Assembly: GCA_051061015.1 (NCBI GenBank)
Contig: JBPFEG010000052.1
Span: forward strand, 50,669-114,668
Direction: 5' to 3'
Length of the DNA stretch: 64,000 bases
Origin: Methylomicrobium sp051061015
GTDB lineage: Bacteria > Pseudomonadota > Gammaproteobacteria > Methylococcales > Methylomonadaceae
The first letter of the stretch is position 1, and each line of letters begins with the position of its first letter. Shown piece by piece: positions 1 to 9,529 of the stretch. The position numbers and the translations under genes were made by a program. Under the pieces are notes generated by a model. That model worked only from the letters and a program-made list of their open reading frames with translations, was not told where the DNA came from and did no database searches.

Positions 1-680
1 ATCGAGATCAAGCCGAGGACAATGCCCAAGAAACCGCTGCCCGCATCGCCCATGAAAATTTTGGCGGGCGGAAAATTCCACAGCAAAAAACCAACCGCCG
101 CGACGAGGAGCAGAGCCGGTTCCAGCCATAAATCGCCCTGGCCGGACAAAAGGAACAATAACACGCCGCCCAGACAAACGGTAACGGCCTCGATTCCGGC
201 AATTCCGTCGATGCCATCCATGAAGTTGTACAAGTTCAACAGCCAGACCAGATAGAGGAGGCCGAAGAGGTGGCCGAAACCGCCCAGATCGATGATATGC
301 CCGAGCACAGGTAAAGGCGGAAATCCGCCCAGCCAGTAAAGTCCCCAGGCTGCGCCGGCAAAATGAGCCAAAAGCCGCCAACCGGCAGCGATATGACGAT
401 GATCGTCCAGAAAACCGACGAATGCGACCCAGGCACCGGCGCCGATTATAGCCCAACCTTGATCTGCCGGTAGAACGTCAAGCGCGAGAAGGCCGCCCAC
501 GCTGAGTAAAAACACCGCAACGATCGCCATTCCACCGCCGCGAGGAGTCGGTTGTGTATGTGAGCTGCGCTGGTTCGGGACGTCGATCAGGTTCGAAATC
601 AAGGCATAATGGCGAATCAGGCCAGTGAACAGAAATGCAATTGCGAAGGACGTCAACAGTAAGCTGCTGATTTGGATCAC
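1..680 (-). CDS. WecA/WbpL-type polyprenyl-phosphate glycosyl-1-phosphate transferase (partial)
   Basis: An integral-membrane GT4/MraY-like transferase that would move a sugar-1-phosphate (HexNAc or a 6-deoxy-HexNAc) from a UDP-sugar onto undecaprenyl phosphate, the first step of glycan repeat-unit synthesis. Seen: hydrophobic start, VPNQRSSH and PRGGG near residues 38-50, GFLDDH with the paired Asp near residue 90, NFMDGIDG near 145, and FMGDAGSGFLG close to the window edge. The start is GTG at 680, which overlaps the stop of the upstream epimerase gene (GTGA), so the two are translationally coupled. The C-terminus lies beyond position 1. The pairing with an SDR epimerase resembles WbpK/WbpL-like pairs. 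The exact sugar is unknown. Confidence 0.85.
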   Translation of the reverse strand, partial: MIQISSLLLTSFAIAFLFTGLIRHYALISNLIDVPNQRSSHTQPTPRGGGMAIVAVFLLSVGGLLALDVLPADQGWAIIGAGAWVAFVGFLDDHRHIAAGWRLLAHFAGAAWGLYWLGGFPPLPVLGHIIDLGGFGHLFGLLYLVWLLNLYNFMDGIDGIAGIEAVTVCLGGVLLFLLSGQGDLWLEPALLLVAAVGFLLWNFPPAKIFMGDAGSGFLGIVLGLIS

Positions 681-1654
681 TTACGGACTCCTAAATAATG
701 TTCCGCAGTCGCGCGCAACGCCTGATCGACGCTAAGGGGAGGATGCCAGCCAAGCTTTTCGCGAGTTTTATCGATATCGACCTGCAAGGAGCCGCAGAGC
801 TTTTGGATCGACGCGGTTTTGCCCAGGCAGCGGGCCGCAAAGTTCAATAATCCCGGTGACATCGGCAAAAGACGGACACGTGTGCCAAGTGCGGCGGCGG
901 TTCTTTGTAAAAGCTCGGGAGTCGCAAGATCCTCGCCGTCTGCGGCCAGAAAAATCTGATTTGCGGCTGCGGGATGCGCAATGCAGGTGAGGATCAAGTC
1001 GACCAGATTATCCACCGCGAGCAGGCTGCGCTTATTCCGAAGCGAGGCCAAAGGCAGTGGGATGCCTTTGTCGAGCCAGTACATCATGCTGAGAAAATTC
1101 CCCTTCACGCCGGGGCCGTAAACCAGGGGAGGACGAATGATCACGAATTCCATCGCAGAGTTCAAACAGATCGCGCGCAAAGCATTTTCGGCTTCGCGTT
1201 TGGATATCCCGTAGGGATCTTCAGGGGCAGGGCAGTCATCCGCCAGGAAAGGCCGTCCGGGTGGGGTGATTTCACCATTCACCTTAATCGAACTGATCAG
1301 GATGAAGCGTTTGACGCCGGCTTGCAGAGCCTGCCTGGCCAGATTCAGCGTACCCTCGACGTTCACCTTGCGGTATTCGGCGAGCGGATCCGCCGCGGTA
1401 TCTTGTATCAAGTGGACGCGCGCCGCAAGGTGGATTACCACATCAATATTGTGCAAGGCTTCCATCCAATCGGTTGCGCTGTCGATATTGCCTACGGCGA
1501 GCGCAGGAAAACCGGAAGGGGCTGTGGCGGCTTTACGTACCGTCCTTCGTACCATAGCCTGTCGTTTGACCAGAGCAGAGCATAACGGCATACCGATAAA
1601 ACCGTTTGCGCCAGTCACCAGTACCTTGCAAAGAGATAAACGATCGGTAGCCAA
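677..1654 (-). CDS. NAD-dependent nucleotide-sugar epimerase/dehydratase (SDR)
   Basis: 325-residue extended SDR that probably acts on a UDP-HexNAc in the cytoplasm, for example as a 4-epimerase or 4-keto reductase. Seen: N-terminal NAD-binding GANGFIG at residues 15-21, HLAARVH near 75-81, SSIKVNGE near 121-128, and catalytic YGISK at 148-152 (YxxxK). It lies between a GT4 transferase (2 bp gap) and the initiating transferase (4 bp overlap), so it probably prepares the sugar that the initiating enzyme loads on lipid. It resembles the WbpK/WbpV type. Family is certain; substrate is inferred. Confidence 0.85.
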   Translation of the reverse strand: MATDRLSLCKVLVTGANGFIGMPLCSALVKRQAMVRRTVRKAATAPSGFPALAVGNIDSATDWMEALHNIDVVIHLAARVHLIQDTAADPLAEYRKVNVEGTLNLARQALQAGVKRFILISSIKVNGEITPPGRPFLADDCPAPEDPYGISKREAENALRAICLNSAMEFVIIRPPLVYGPGVKGNFLSMMYWLDKGIPLPLASLRNKRSLLAVDNLVDLILTCIAHPAAANQIFLAADGEDLATPELLQRTAAALGTRVRLLPMSPGLLNFAARCLGKTASIQKLCGSLQVDIDKTREKLGWHPPLSVDQALRATAEHYLGVRK

Positions 1655-1656
1655 GG

Positions 1657-2814
1657 TTATCCTTTTTTTGAAAGCATGTGCTCATCATGCTCTAATAATT
1701 GCGAATACAAAAAGATCATTTCAGCGCTAATTTCTCGGTTCGAGAACTGGGATACTGCCCGTGTTTGCGCCGCACGGCCTAGTTCAAGCCGGTAAACGGG
1801 ATTTTCGATCAGATGTGACAGGGCCTGGGCCAAAGCACTCACATCGCCTGCCGGATATAGAATTCCTGTCTTTTGATCCGCGACCGCGTCGGTAATACCG
1901 TAAATTTTCGTCGCGACCGCCGGAATACCGGCTGCAGCCGCTTCAATGATAACCTGACCAAAGCCCTCGCGATAGCTGGGCAGGCAAAAAATATCGGCCA
2001 TCGCCATATAATGTTCGGGGTTCGGGGTGTAATTGATACGGCGTAGTTGTGTTCGGTATTTCCCGCAAATTTCCTGAATTCGGGTAAAGGGGACATCTTC
2101 TTCAGCGCCGACTAACACCAGCACCGCATCGGGATGTTTTTCGGCAATTTTCACGAATGCCGAGGCCAGATCCAGCATGCCTTTGTCGCGATTCAATCTT
2201 CCGAGATATAAAATCACAGGTTGAGTAGGGCCGATGTCCAGTATCGATCTGATGCGTTCTCTGGTCTCCATGTCGGGTTTGAAGATCTCGGCATTGACGC
2301 CGCAAATCGAACCCTGCCCCAGGACAAGACCCTGCCGGCTACCCAAAATTCCTTCGGCTACTAAAAAATCACGTTGTGATGGACTATCCACCAGAATATG
2401 GGTCGCCAGCTTTACGATGATCTTATCGAAAATTTTTAATGACTGACGCTTCCAGCCTTGTTTGGTTGCCCATACCTGACCGGTAAAGGTATGCAAGCGA
2501 TGGGGAGTCCCGGCAGTCCAGGCGGCAAGCATCGTCAATAAGCCCGTTTTGGGCATGATCGAATGAACGAGCTGATAGCGCTCGCGCCGAAACAGGCCGA
2601 AAAGCTCTACCAATGCCCGTAAATCCCGCCATGGAGAGATTTTACGTTCGATCGCGATCGGGATGAACTCGGCATTCAGTCCCTGTAACAAGTCAGCGCC
2701 CAGCGGATTGCTGACCATATTAACAGCCCAGCGCTCGGAAGATGCTTGAATTGCATCTTTCATGAATGCTTGAATCACTGCGGGAATCGTCGCGACAAAA
2801 CAGAGTTTTTTCAT
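1657..2814 (-). CDS. GT4 glycosyltransferase (PglA/WbuB-like)
   Basis: 385-residue GT-B fold glycosyltransferase that would add the second or a later sugar to the lipid-linked repeat unit on the cytoplasmic face. Seen: HSIMPKTG and a HTFTGQVW stretch near residues 95-115 as in PglA-like enzymes, an ILYLGRLNRDKG nucleotide-binding entry near 200, and the GT4 EX7E signature (YREGFGQVIIEAA) near 285. ATG start, 14 bp after the next epimerase gene. Acceptor and donor cannot be read from sequence. Confidence 0.85.
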   Translation of the reverse strand: MKKLCFVATIPAVIQAFMKDAIQASSERWAVNMVSNPLGADLLQGLNAEFIPIAIERKISPWRDLRALVELFGLFRRERYQLVHSIMPKTGLLTMLAAWTAGTPHRLHTFTGQVWATKQGWKRQSLKIFDKIIVKLATHILVDSPSQRDFLVAEGILGSRQGLVLGQGSICGVNAEIFKPDMETRERIRSILDIGPTQPVILYLGRLNRDKGMLDLASAFVKIAEKHPDAVLVLVGAEEDVPFTRIQEICGKYRTQLRRINYTPNPEHYMAMADIFCLPSYREGFGQVIIEAAAAGIPAVATKIYGITDAVADQKTGILYPAGDVSALAQALSHLIENPVYRLELGRAAQTRAVSQFSNREISAEMIFLYSQLLEHDEHMLSKKG

Positions 2815-2828
2815 TAAAGACTAAGAAT

Positions 2829-3773
2829 TTATCGTATTTTTGTTTGCCAATGGCGGCTCAGTTCGGTGATCCCTTCGCGTATCGAAATCGTGTGGCGAAA
2901 TTCCAATTCTCTTATGATTTTGTCTGACTTGTAAATGGTTGTATTGGTCAATGCGTCAATTCTGGCGCCTGTTAACGGAAATTTTGCGAGTTTTGACCCC
3001 AAACCGGCAATACCGCGAGCCCAGGATTCCGGCAACCGTCGTGGGTTCCCCTTTTTATGCAAAGCCTCGGCGATGATGTCGACAAATTCCTCGAGCAGGC
3101 TATGGTCCGATACTATATAAGCTTGTCCGTTGCCGGGCAAATCCGCTTTTCCGCATAACATCAAAGCATCGACGACATTTTCTACATGAATGTAATTGGC
3201 GACCGCGCCGGGTTTGCCGATAAAAAAGAACAGGCCTTTATCGATCATGCTGATCAATTGAAAAAGCGATTGATTGGGCATCGATGGACCATACACATTG
3301 GAAGGTCTGAGCAAGACGCATTCCAACTGGTGTTTGGCCGCAGCTTTCAAAACCAATGCATCGGCGGCGGCTTTGGATTGTTCATACGCATTGACAGGGG
3401 CGATCGCCGAATCTTCAGTGATCACTTGGTGGCGCGGATTTCCGTAAACCCCCGTACTGCTCAACTGAACCCAGCGTTTGATCCGGCCCTGAGCGGCGGC
3501 GAGCAGGTTCTCGGTTCCCTCGACATTGGTCGACTGCATCAGCGACTCATCGCTCAGTTCGGCCGCGCAATGATATAAAACGTCGGCATCCGAAAGAAAC
3601 TCGCGCAGTTTGGCGGTCGATGAGTTTAAGTGGCCGCTGAAAGGATGTGCGCCATTCAAAGAAACCGGAGGATTACGGCGGGTTAAATAGCGAACCTGAT
3701 CGCCTTGCGCCAAGTGCTTGACGATTAAAAGCCTGCCGATAAAACCAGTACCTCCAGTGACGGCAACAATCAT
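2829..3773 (-). CDS. NAD-dependent epimerase/dehydratase (SDR)
   Basis: 314-residue extended SDR. Seen: GGTGFIG at residues 7-13, YHCAAELS near 91, SSTGVYG near 125, YEQSK (catalytic YxxxK) near 150, and RPSNVYGP near 178, typical of sugar-nucleotide epimerases and reductases. It is the second SDR in this operon and is clearly different from the one at 677-1654, so it probably handles another sugar or another step. 14 bp separate it from the GT4 gene downstream. About 175 bp without a gene lie upstream, so internal transcription starts are possible. Confidence 0.82.
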   Translation of the reverse strand: MIVAVTGGTGFIGRLLIVKHLAQGDQVRYLTRRNPPVSLNGAHPFSGHLNSSTAKLREFLSDADVLYHCAAELSDESLMQSTNVEGTENLLAAAQGRIKRWVQLSSTGVYGNPRHQVITEDSAIAPVNAYEQSKAAADALVLKAAAKHQLECVLLRPSNVYGPSMPNQSLFQLISMIDKGLFFFIGKPGAVANYIHVENVVDALMLCGKADLPGNGQAYIVSDHSLLEEFVDIIAEALHKKGNPRRLPESWARGIAGLGSKLAKFPLTGARIDALTNTTIYKSDKIIRELEFRHTISIREGITELSRHWQTKIR

Positions 3774-3948
3774 AAGTATTCCTGGAAACAGTTTTTTTGA
3801 TAGATATCGATTAATGAATTTGGCATCGGTAAACCTTACAAGCTTTCTGAAGCCTTTCTAAAATCGGGCGTTATCTTGGGACTATTGAAGATATGAGCAA
3901 ATCCGGTTGAACGGCATGGACAATTTTTTAATATTACGCCAGAATCTC

Positions 3949-4674
3949 TCAGAGATTTAATAGCCTTAGAAACAATATTGGAATTTGCAGCCATTTCGGG
4001 CTCCCCAGATCCAATTGAACTCTAAAGACTTCGGTAGCATTCCCGCTTCGATCGATACTGCTTACTCCTGCTCTTCCAATTTCGCCGACAATAAAATCAG
4101 TTTCGTATGGCTTTATTCCTGCCTTACAGGCCTGCATCACAAAAAGTTGGTCCGCGGCGATCGGATATTTAGAGGAGTAATAGCCGAAGCGTTGATGCAA
4201 ATTTTTTTTATAAGCTGTTGCTAAGGTATGAGCAGCGATATAGGCGCGGTGCCCCCAAAGCCATGGCGCACGGTTTTTAGGATGTAAAATTTTATTTCCA
4301 TACTTTGCATGAGCCGTCACAATATCGGCATGAGAGTGGTCGATGGCCAGGCGAAAATTAGCGATGGCATCTGCATTAAATAGATCATCGGCTCCACAGA
4401 CAATATAATATTCTCCGTCGACTGCCTTGATCGCTCGATTCAATGCATCATATATCCCGAAATCGGGCTGCGATAAAACCAATATATCAAGATCATCGAT
4501 TGCATTTAACAGATCCAGCGTACCATCGCTTGACGCGCCATCGGCCACGATCCAATGGAAATCCCTATCCGTTTGATTGCGCAGGCTTTCAATAAGGTCC
4601 GGCAAATTCTTCGCCGCGTTAAAGGTCGCGGTGACAATACTGATTCTTCTATTTCGTGTATTTGGCGCAGTCAA
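3949..4674 (-). CDS. GT2 glycosyltransferase, WcaA-like
   Basis: 241-residue GT-A transferase. Seen: VTATFNAAKN near residue 15, DGASSDGT near 45-52 (nucleotide binding), and GADD near 94 as the DXD-like metal site. It is short, with no membrane helix, so probably a soluble or peripheral enzyme adding one sugar to the repeat unit. It is followed and preceded by unusually long gaps (175 and 395 bp) for this operon, so it may have been inserted or re-ordered. Donor unknown. Confidence 0.82.
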   Translation of the reverse strand: MTAPNTRNRRISIVTATFNAAKNLPDLIESLRNQTDRDFHWIVADGASSDGTLDLLNAIDDLDILVLSQPDFGIYDALNRAIKAVDGEYYIVCGADDLFNADAIANFRLAIDHSHADIVTAHAKYGNKILHPKNRAPWLWGHRAYIAAHTLATAYKKNLHQRFGYYSSKYPIAADQLFVMQACKAGIKPYETDFIVGEIGRAGVSSIDRSGNATEVFRVQLDLGSPKWLQIPILFLRLLNL

Positions 4675-5069
4675 CTGTTTAATCCTTCGAGAAGAGCGTT
4701 TTAATTGATGGCAAGTGCGAATTCATTCGCACACAACTTCATGAATGTTTTTTTAAATTAACGGCATTGGGCCTTGTGCACTATTTATTCCGCTAGGTAG
4801 GCACAAGGCTCTAGGAATTTCCAAAAAATAGTTTTACCTTACTGCATGGTTACGATAATCCCAAGGATAAGATGATGATAGTGCATATCTAGGCGAAGAA
4901 TGCGTATTCCGCATTGCTTAGCATCTGTTATGGCCAATGAATTATTGCAAATCATGGCGTTTGATTTATGCGCTTTTTGGAAAAATTATTATTCCTTTGC
5001 TACTTAAACTCCATGGGTAAAGAATACTGCCCGTTTTTAAGAAGCGGCGATAGGCGCTCAAAATGAATT
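4675..5069. other. 395 bp intergenic stretch between two GT2 genes
   Basis: AT-rich and without a convincing gene on either strand. The only structured element I see is the short palindrome at 4715-4732. It could hold an internal promoter for the leftward genes, but no good -35/-10 pair stands out. Confidence 0.5.
4715..4732. repeat. REP-like palindrome GTGCGAAT-TC-ATTCGCAC
   Basis: Perfect 8+8 palindrome with a 2-base centre. The core CGAATTCATTCG is shared with the left arm of the larger element at 25537-25597, so both probably belong to one dispersed palindromic repeat family. It lies in a non-coding gap. Confidence 0.5.
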
Positions 5070-5978
5070 TCAACTCTTTAAATAACGCTTAATTCCAGTA
5101 CTATTGCAAAACCGAATCAGCAGGAGGGTAATTAAAAGTTTTGCAATTTTATTTTTTATCTTGATGGAAAATTTATAGTCGCTATAGTCGTCAAAAAATA
5201 GTAATGTTCTTATCATAGAATTATAGAGGCGGTCTATCTTTCCGAATGCGGTACTGTTCAGTCCCCCTTCGTGTATCCTATAGACAGACATCTCCCTATC
5301 GATATACTGGATATATCCTTTCAGAGAGCATAAAAGCTGAATGGCCCAATCTACATTCATGATGTGATGCAACCATGCCGGAAGAGTCGCCGGCAAAGCG
5401 GAGCGCCTCAGCACTATGGATTGAGTGGGTATGAACCAGTCTTTAATGATGTCTTCCGTTTTTATCTCGGCATTAATTCGTTTCTTTACAAAAGGCTCCT
5501 GCTTACCGGTTGGAGATTCGAACCGTTTGATTGACTGATGAAAACACAACGAGCATGCCGGGTGTTTTTCAAGATAATCCACTTGAATGCTGAGCTTTTG
5601 TTTATCCGTCCAATAATCGTCGCCTTCGCAGATCGCAATGTATTTACTGTCGGTTTTTGACAGAAGATAGGGGATAATCCGTACCCCTTTCGAATACTGG
5701 TTTTCCGTCTGATATATCGGCTTAATCAACCTCGGATAGGAATCCTGATACTTTCTTATAATCTCGGCAGTTCGATCCGTTGAGGCATCGTCGTGGATCA
5801 GTATTTCAAAAGGAAAAGACGTCTCCTGAAGCAAGAAGCTGTTTATCGCTTCTTCGATAAAAGCTTCATGATTATAAGCTATACAGAGAATGGTTATTAA
5901 AGGACCACAGTCATCATCGGTCCATCGCGAGACAATTTCATGTTGATTTGGAAGCGTCTCAGTAGTCGGGCAGTTCAT
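5070..5978 (-). CDS. GT2 glycosyltransferase
   Basis: 302 residues from the ATG at 5978; a GTG ten codons upstream (6008) is an alternative, and neither has a clear ribosome site. Seen: ILCIAYNHEAF near residue 30, HDDASTDRT near 63-71, and CEGDDYW near 115 (DXD-like metal site). The rest is typical of GT-A enzymes that decorate polysaccharides, with an RIHEGGLNS segment near 245 often seen in this subfamily. Donor and acceptor unknown. It is the second GT2 of this operon. Confidence 0.82.
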   Translation of the reverse strand: MNCPTTETLPNQHEIVSRWTDDDCGPLITILCIAYNHEAFIEEAINSFLLQETSFPFEILIHDDASTDRTAEIIRKYQDSYPRLIKPIYQTENQYSKGVRIIPYLLSKTDSKYIAICEGDDYWTDKQKLSIQVDYLEKHPACSLCFHQSIKRFESPTGKQEPFVKKRINAEIKTEDIIKDWFIPTQSIVLRRSALPATLPAWLHHIMNVDWAIQLLCSLKGYIQYIDREMSVYRIHEGGLNSTAFGKIDRLYNSMIRTLLFFDDYSDYKFSIKIKNKIAKLLITLLLIRFCNSTGIKRYLKS

Positions 5979-6180
5979 AGTCGATTTTCGGTTACTAAAT
6001 AAATACACTTATACCGGTAAAAGAGCCAGTGTGAATAGGCGAACCCTTGAACGGCTGCCAAAACGGATTTTTCAGCCAACTACTTCATCCTGTGTCAAAA
6101 GAGAATTAAGCATTGAGTTCAATAACCGCAGATAAAATAAAAAGCGGCAGCTCAAGCAAAAGGCTTACAACGTCCCAATC

Positions 6181-6849
6181 TCAGTATTTTCTAGACGAAT
6201 TCGCATGCGGCATTTTTTGTCCGGCATAGGAATAACCCAAAAAGGCTAACAGTTTCTCCATTGCATCCGCTTTAGCCACGTCTATAACCAGCAGATCCTC
6301 GGGTCGATTCTTGAAATAGTCCAATACGTTGCGGTTATGTTCCTCATAGCGGCGGATATACAAGTCGCGGTCGTATAAAGTCTTTTCATCAGCTCCGTAG
6401 CGGAGCCTCTGCGCATCCCAGAGAAAACCGCGGTAGCGGTAATTAAATTGTCGAAGATCGTCTGCAGTCGGAATACGGTTTTTTCCGATTAATTGGGTAT
6501 GAAACCGTACCAGAGATTCATACCACTCTGTAGAACTGCCGCGTATCGTCAGAATGAATTTTGATCCCGGAAATGCCGCATCCACCGCAGCGAACGTATC
6601 TGGGTAACTGAAGGGAATATCCTGAAAAGCTTCAGCCCAGCGGCAATAACGGATAATTTTCCGGAAATCCCGCTTCGCCCATTCATGTATCAACAGCTCA
6701 GCTTTTGCCTGATTGCCGACTTTGAGGCCAAGACTGTGAAAGACGGACTCCACCGAGGTGGTACCGGTCTTGTTGGCCCCGATACAGAATACCTTAGGTC
6801 TGTTGAAAATGTTGTATCCTCGAAACAAGGCCTTAAACCGAGCCGTCAT
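6181..6849 (-). CDS. PAPS-dependent sulfotransferase-like protein
   Basis: 222 residues. The 5'-phosphosulfate-binding loop of sulfotransferases is visible as IGANKTGTTS at residues 23-32. A 3'-phosphate-binding region (ILTIRGSSTEWYESL) follows near 100-115. It would transfer sulfate from PAPS to a sugar hydroxyl or another acceptor. The same operon carries cysC and cysQ (12302-13734), which supply PAPS and remove PAP; this supports a real sulfation function. It overlaps the flippase gene by 4 bp, so the modification may be made on the lipid-linked unit before export. Confidence 0.8.
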   Translation of the reverse strand: MTARFKALFRGYNIFNRPKVFCIGANKTGTTSVESVFHSLGLKVGNQAKAELLIHEWAKRDFRKIIRYCRWAEAFQDIPFSYPDTFAAVDAAFPGSKFILTIRGSSTEWYESLVRFHTQLIGKNRIPTADDLRQFNYRYRGFLWDAQRLRYGADEKTLYDRDLYIRRYEEHNRNVLDYFKNRPEDLLVIDVAKADAMEKLLAFLGYSYAGQKMPHANSSRKY

Positions 6850-8315
6850 CTTTGTCCCCTGTCCGGTGTCAAGTTTTGAATCCTATGGAGCGGCAACATA
6901 CCACTAAGCTCCCGTAAGGCTTCCGCTTTGAAAAGGTACGTCAACAAGAGGTAGAGTATGCCGCCGGTCAATAGGCCGATGGCCAAGCCGACATAATCGG
7001 CCGAATACGGGCCTTGATTGACAAGCCACATCGCCGCTCCCATCGGCACCGCCGCGGCAAAACTCGGCAGCAAGTCGAGCACCTGCCTGATGGCTCCTAA
7101 ATTCAGAAAGACTTTGCTGAAATACGCATTCACCAGTAATGCAAAGGCTGAAGCAGCAACCTGAGCCCATGCCAGCCCCATGATACCGTGGAAACTGCCG
7201 GCAACGGTCAGGCTGATTGCCACGGTTTTCTTAATCAGCATAATATTGAAGAATAAATCCGATCGTCCTTGTGCCTGCAGCACGTTGATATTCAACACAT
7301 GCATCGGCCATATCAGCCCGACGACGCCGAGCACTTGCAGGATCGGTGCGCTAGGCAGCCATTTTTCGCCGAACAGCGTAATAACAATCGGTTCCGCCAG
7401 AATCATCATCGTCACCGACAGCGGTATATTTACGAACATCACCAGCCTCTGCGCTTTGCGAAATGCGCTCGCCAACCGTTCTTTATCCTCTGCAACCGCG
7501 GAAAAAGCGGCAAAAGCCACCCGGTTGATAATCTGCATAATGAAATTGACCGGCAGTAACTGAGTTTTCTGCGCCCGATCATAAAATCCGACCTCTCGGG
7601 TATGGTAAAACTTGCCGATAAGAATCGAATACAGGTTGATGTGCAGCGTATCTACGATCCCGGTCAGCAAGAGATAACCGCCGAATCGGAAGAAAGAACG
7701 CAAGGAACCGAAATTGAACGTCCACAGGGGGCGCCATGAATGCCAGGCCCATAACAGTATTGTCGACAGCAACGTGGCCGTCAGCGTCTGGCTGGCCAGG
7801 CTCCATATCCCGAATCCGTTGACCGCCAATAAAATTCCTGCGACTCCGGCCAATATGGAGGAGACACCACTTACCTTAGCAATTAACTTGAAATCAAGCT
7901 CTCGGGTCAGTAGGGTAATATGTATCGCGCCGAAAGCACTGATAAACACGTTTATCGCCAAAGCATAAGTGAGCGGGCGAAGGATCGGTTTGTCGAACAG
8001 AAACGCGATATAAGGCGCAGCGGCGCATAACGCCAGGCACACAAAAAGCCCCATGCCTAGATTGAAAAAAAAGACGGTCGATTCGTCTACACGGGTGATA
8101 TTTTGCCGCTGAATCAGCGCCGAACTGAACCCGCCGTCCACGAAGACATTGGCTAATCCGATGAACAAGCCAAGCAAGGCCATTACGCCGAAGTCTTCAG
8201 GCGACAGAATCCGCGCCATCACGATCAGGATGACAAACTGCGAGCCTTGACGCAGCAGCACATCAATTGCGCTCCATAATACGCCTTTCGTGATTTTTCG
8301 TTGAAAGGATGACAT
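6846..8315 (-). CDS. Wzx-type oligosaccharide flippase (MOP superfamily)
   Basis: 489-residue polytopic membrane protein with about 12-14 hydrophobic segments. The N-terminus (KGVLWSAIDVLLRQGSQF, then ARILSPEDFGVMAL) is the hallmark of WzxC-like polysaccharide transporters. It would flip the undecaprenyl-linked repeat unit to the periplasm. It sits between the lipid-modifying acyl cassette and the sulfotransferase gene (4 bp overlap). No Wzy polymerase is recognisable in this operon inside the window; it may lie left of position 1. Confidence 0.9.
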   Translation of the reverse strand: MSSFQRKITKGVLWSAIDVLLRQGSQFVILIVMARILSPEDFGVMALLGLFIGLANVFVDGGFSSALIQRQNITRVDESTVFFFNLGMGLFVCLALCAAAPYIAFLFDKPILRPLTYALAINVFISAFGAIHITLLTRELDFKLIAKVSGVSSILAGVAGILLAVNGFGIWSLASQTLTATLLSTILLWAWHSWRPLWTFNFGSLRSFFRFGGYLLLTGIVDTLHINLYSILIGKFYHTREVGFYDRAQKTQLLPVNFIMQIINRVAFAAFSAVAEDKERLASAFRKAQRLVMFVNIPLSVTMMILAEPIVITLFGEKWLPSAPILQVLGVVGLIWPMHVLNINVLQAQGRSDLFFNIMLIKKTVAISLTVAGSFHGIMGLAWAQVAASAFALLVNAYFSKVFLNLGAIRQVLDLLPSFAAAVPMGAAMWLVNQGPYSADYVGLAIGLLTGGILYLLLTYLFKAEALRELSGMLPLHRIQNLTPDRGQR

Positions 8316-8347
8316 CGTCCAATTGGCTGCGCTACGGCAATCCGATA

Positions 8348-8587
8348 TTATTGCGGCCGATTTTGCAGGTAATCGATAATATTGTCGATCGTGTCGAGCC
8401 GGTCCAGATCCTGGTCGGGAATATGGATTCCGTATTTTTCCTCAATGCCAAGAAATACACTCATCATTTCCAAAGAGTCGATACCGGCTTCCTTGGCCAG
8501 ATTGGTGTCGCTTTTGATAGTGGAAACATCGGCTGATAGACCGGCATTTTCCAGAATCGCAATAATATCCTGTTGGGTTACATTCAT
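8348..8587 (-). CDS. Dedicated acyl carrier protein
   Basis: 79-residue acidic ACP. The phosphopantetheine-attachment motif GIDSLEMM places the modified serine at residue 38. It starts 3 bp after the KAS III gene. It is not the housekeeping ACP, because it is isolated from fab genes and sits among sugar genes. It should carry a short acyl chain made by the neighbouring KAS III for transfer to an amino sugar. Confidence 0.9.
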   Translation of the reverse strand: MNVTQQDIIAILENAGLSADVSTIKSDTNLAKEAGIDSLEMMSVFLGIEEKYGIHIPDQDLDRLDTIDNIIDYLQNRPQ

Positions 8588-8590
8588 TGA

Positions 8591-9529
8591 TTACTTTCCT
8601 TTATTGACTTTGAGTAAAACCGTACTTGCCCATGACAAGCCAACACCAAAGCCAGCGATGACGATGGTGTTACAGGGTTCATTTTGCGGATCGCTTAAAA
8701 TCAGCGGAATTGAGGAGGAGACGGTATTTCCGTAGTCCGCGGCGACAAAAGGCGCCCGGTGCTCCTCGACCGCCAATTTCTTTTTGATCGTATCGACGAT
8801 ATACCGGCTGCCCTGATGCAGTGCAAAGAGGTCGACATCCTGGACGGTCAAGTGGTTTGCTTCGAGCATCGCGGTAATATTTTTCGGCACGACGGTGGCT
8901 GAGAACGAAAAAACGGCCCGGCCGTTCATCTCTAGTTTGCCGCTGGTGTTCGCAATTTGAATGGAAGCGTTTTCCTTGCCTTGCGAGCCGAATAGAAATT
9001 TTCCGCTGATCCAGGTTGGATTGTCACTGATCAGTGTTGCCGCAGCTCCGTCTCCAAATAAGAGGCTGGTATTTTTATCGTCTTGATCGACTATTTTCGA
9101 GTAAGGGTCCGCGGTAAACAAGATTCCCTTGCTGAAGCCATTGGCTTGCATGAAGGCCTGAATGACCGATAAGCCATAGACAAAACCGGAACATCCGAGT
9201 GAAATATCGAAGGCCGCGCACGTGTCGGGCAAACCCAGCTTGCCGTGTACGATTGCCGAGGTGTGCGGTAAGCCATGGTTGTCCGGATTCTGAGTGCATA
9301 CGACTACGCATTCGATTTGTTCGGGTTGAATTTGCGCTTTCTGTTGCAGGTCGTAAAAGGCCTTGCAGCATAAGTCGGAAGTGTCTTCATCATCGGCTTT
9401 AACGGCGACGCGAAGTGCTCCGGTCTTTTCCCGCAAGAAGGCCTCATCGACTTCAAACCGGGCGGTTTTCTTCCGGTTATCAATCCGGCCTGACGGGATA
9501 TAGGTGCCTATTGTTTCTATGCCGATCAT
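8591..9529 (-). CDS. 3-oxoacyl-ACP synthase III-like (FabH family)
   Basis: 312-residue thiolase-fold condensing enzyme. Seen: nucleophile in SLGCSGF at Cys113, catalytic His in FALHQGS near 240, and Asn in YGNTVSSS near 270, so the Cys-His-Asn triad is complete. It would condense an acyl-CoA with malonyl-ACP to make a short 3-oxoacyl-ACP on the ACP encoded next. It overlaps the upstream unknown gene by 4 bp. The position inside a sugar operon argues for a specialised acyl group, as in flagellin or O-antigen amino-sugar acylation islands, not for bulk fatty-acid synthesis. Confidence 0.88.
   Translation of the reverse strand: MIGIETIGTYIPSGRIDNRKKTARFEVDEAFLREKTGALRVAVKADDEDTSDLCCKAFYDLQQKAQIQPEQIECVVVCTQNPDNHGLPHTSAIVHGKLGLPDTCAAFDISLGCSGFVYGLSVIQAFMQANGFSKGILFTADPYSKIVDQDDKNTSLLFGDGAAATLISDNPTWISGKFLFGSQGKENASIQIANTSGKLEMNGRAVFSFSATVVPKNITAMLEANHLTVQDVDLFALHQGSRYIVDTIKKKLAVEEHRAPFVAADYGNTVSSSIPLILSDPQNEPCNTIVIAGFGVGLSWASTVLLKVNKGK

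Noticed and set aside
974..1585. Long plus-strand open frame of 203 codons
   Set aside because: It lies opposite the SDR gene at 677-1654, whose motifs are clear. The composition (many His/Arg/Gln) is that of an antisense shadow.
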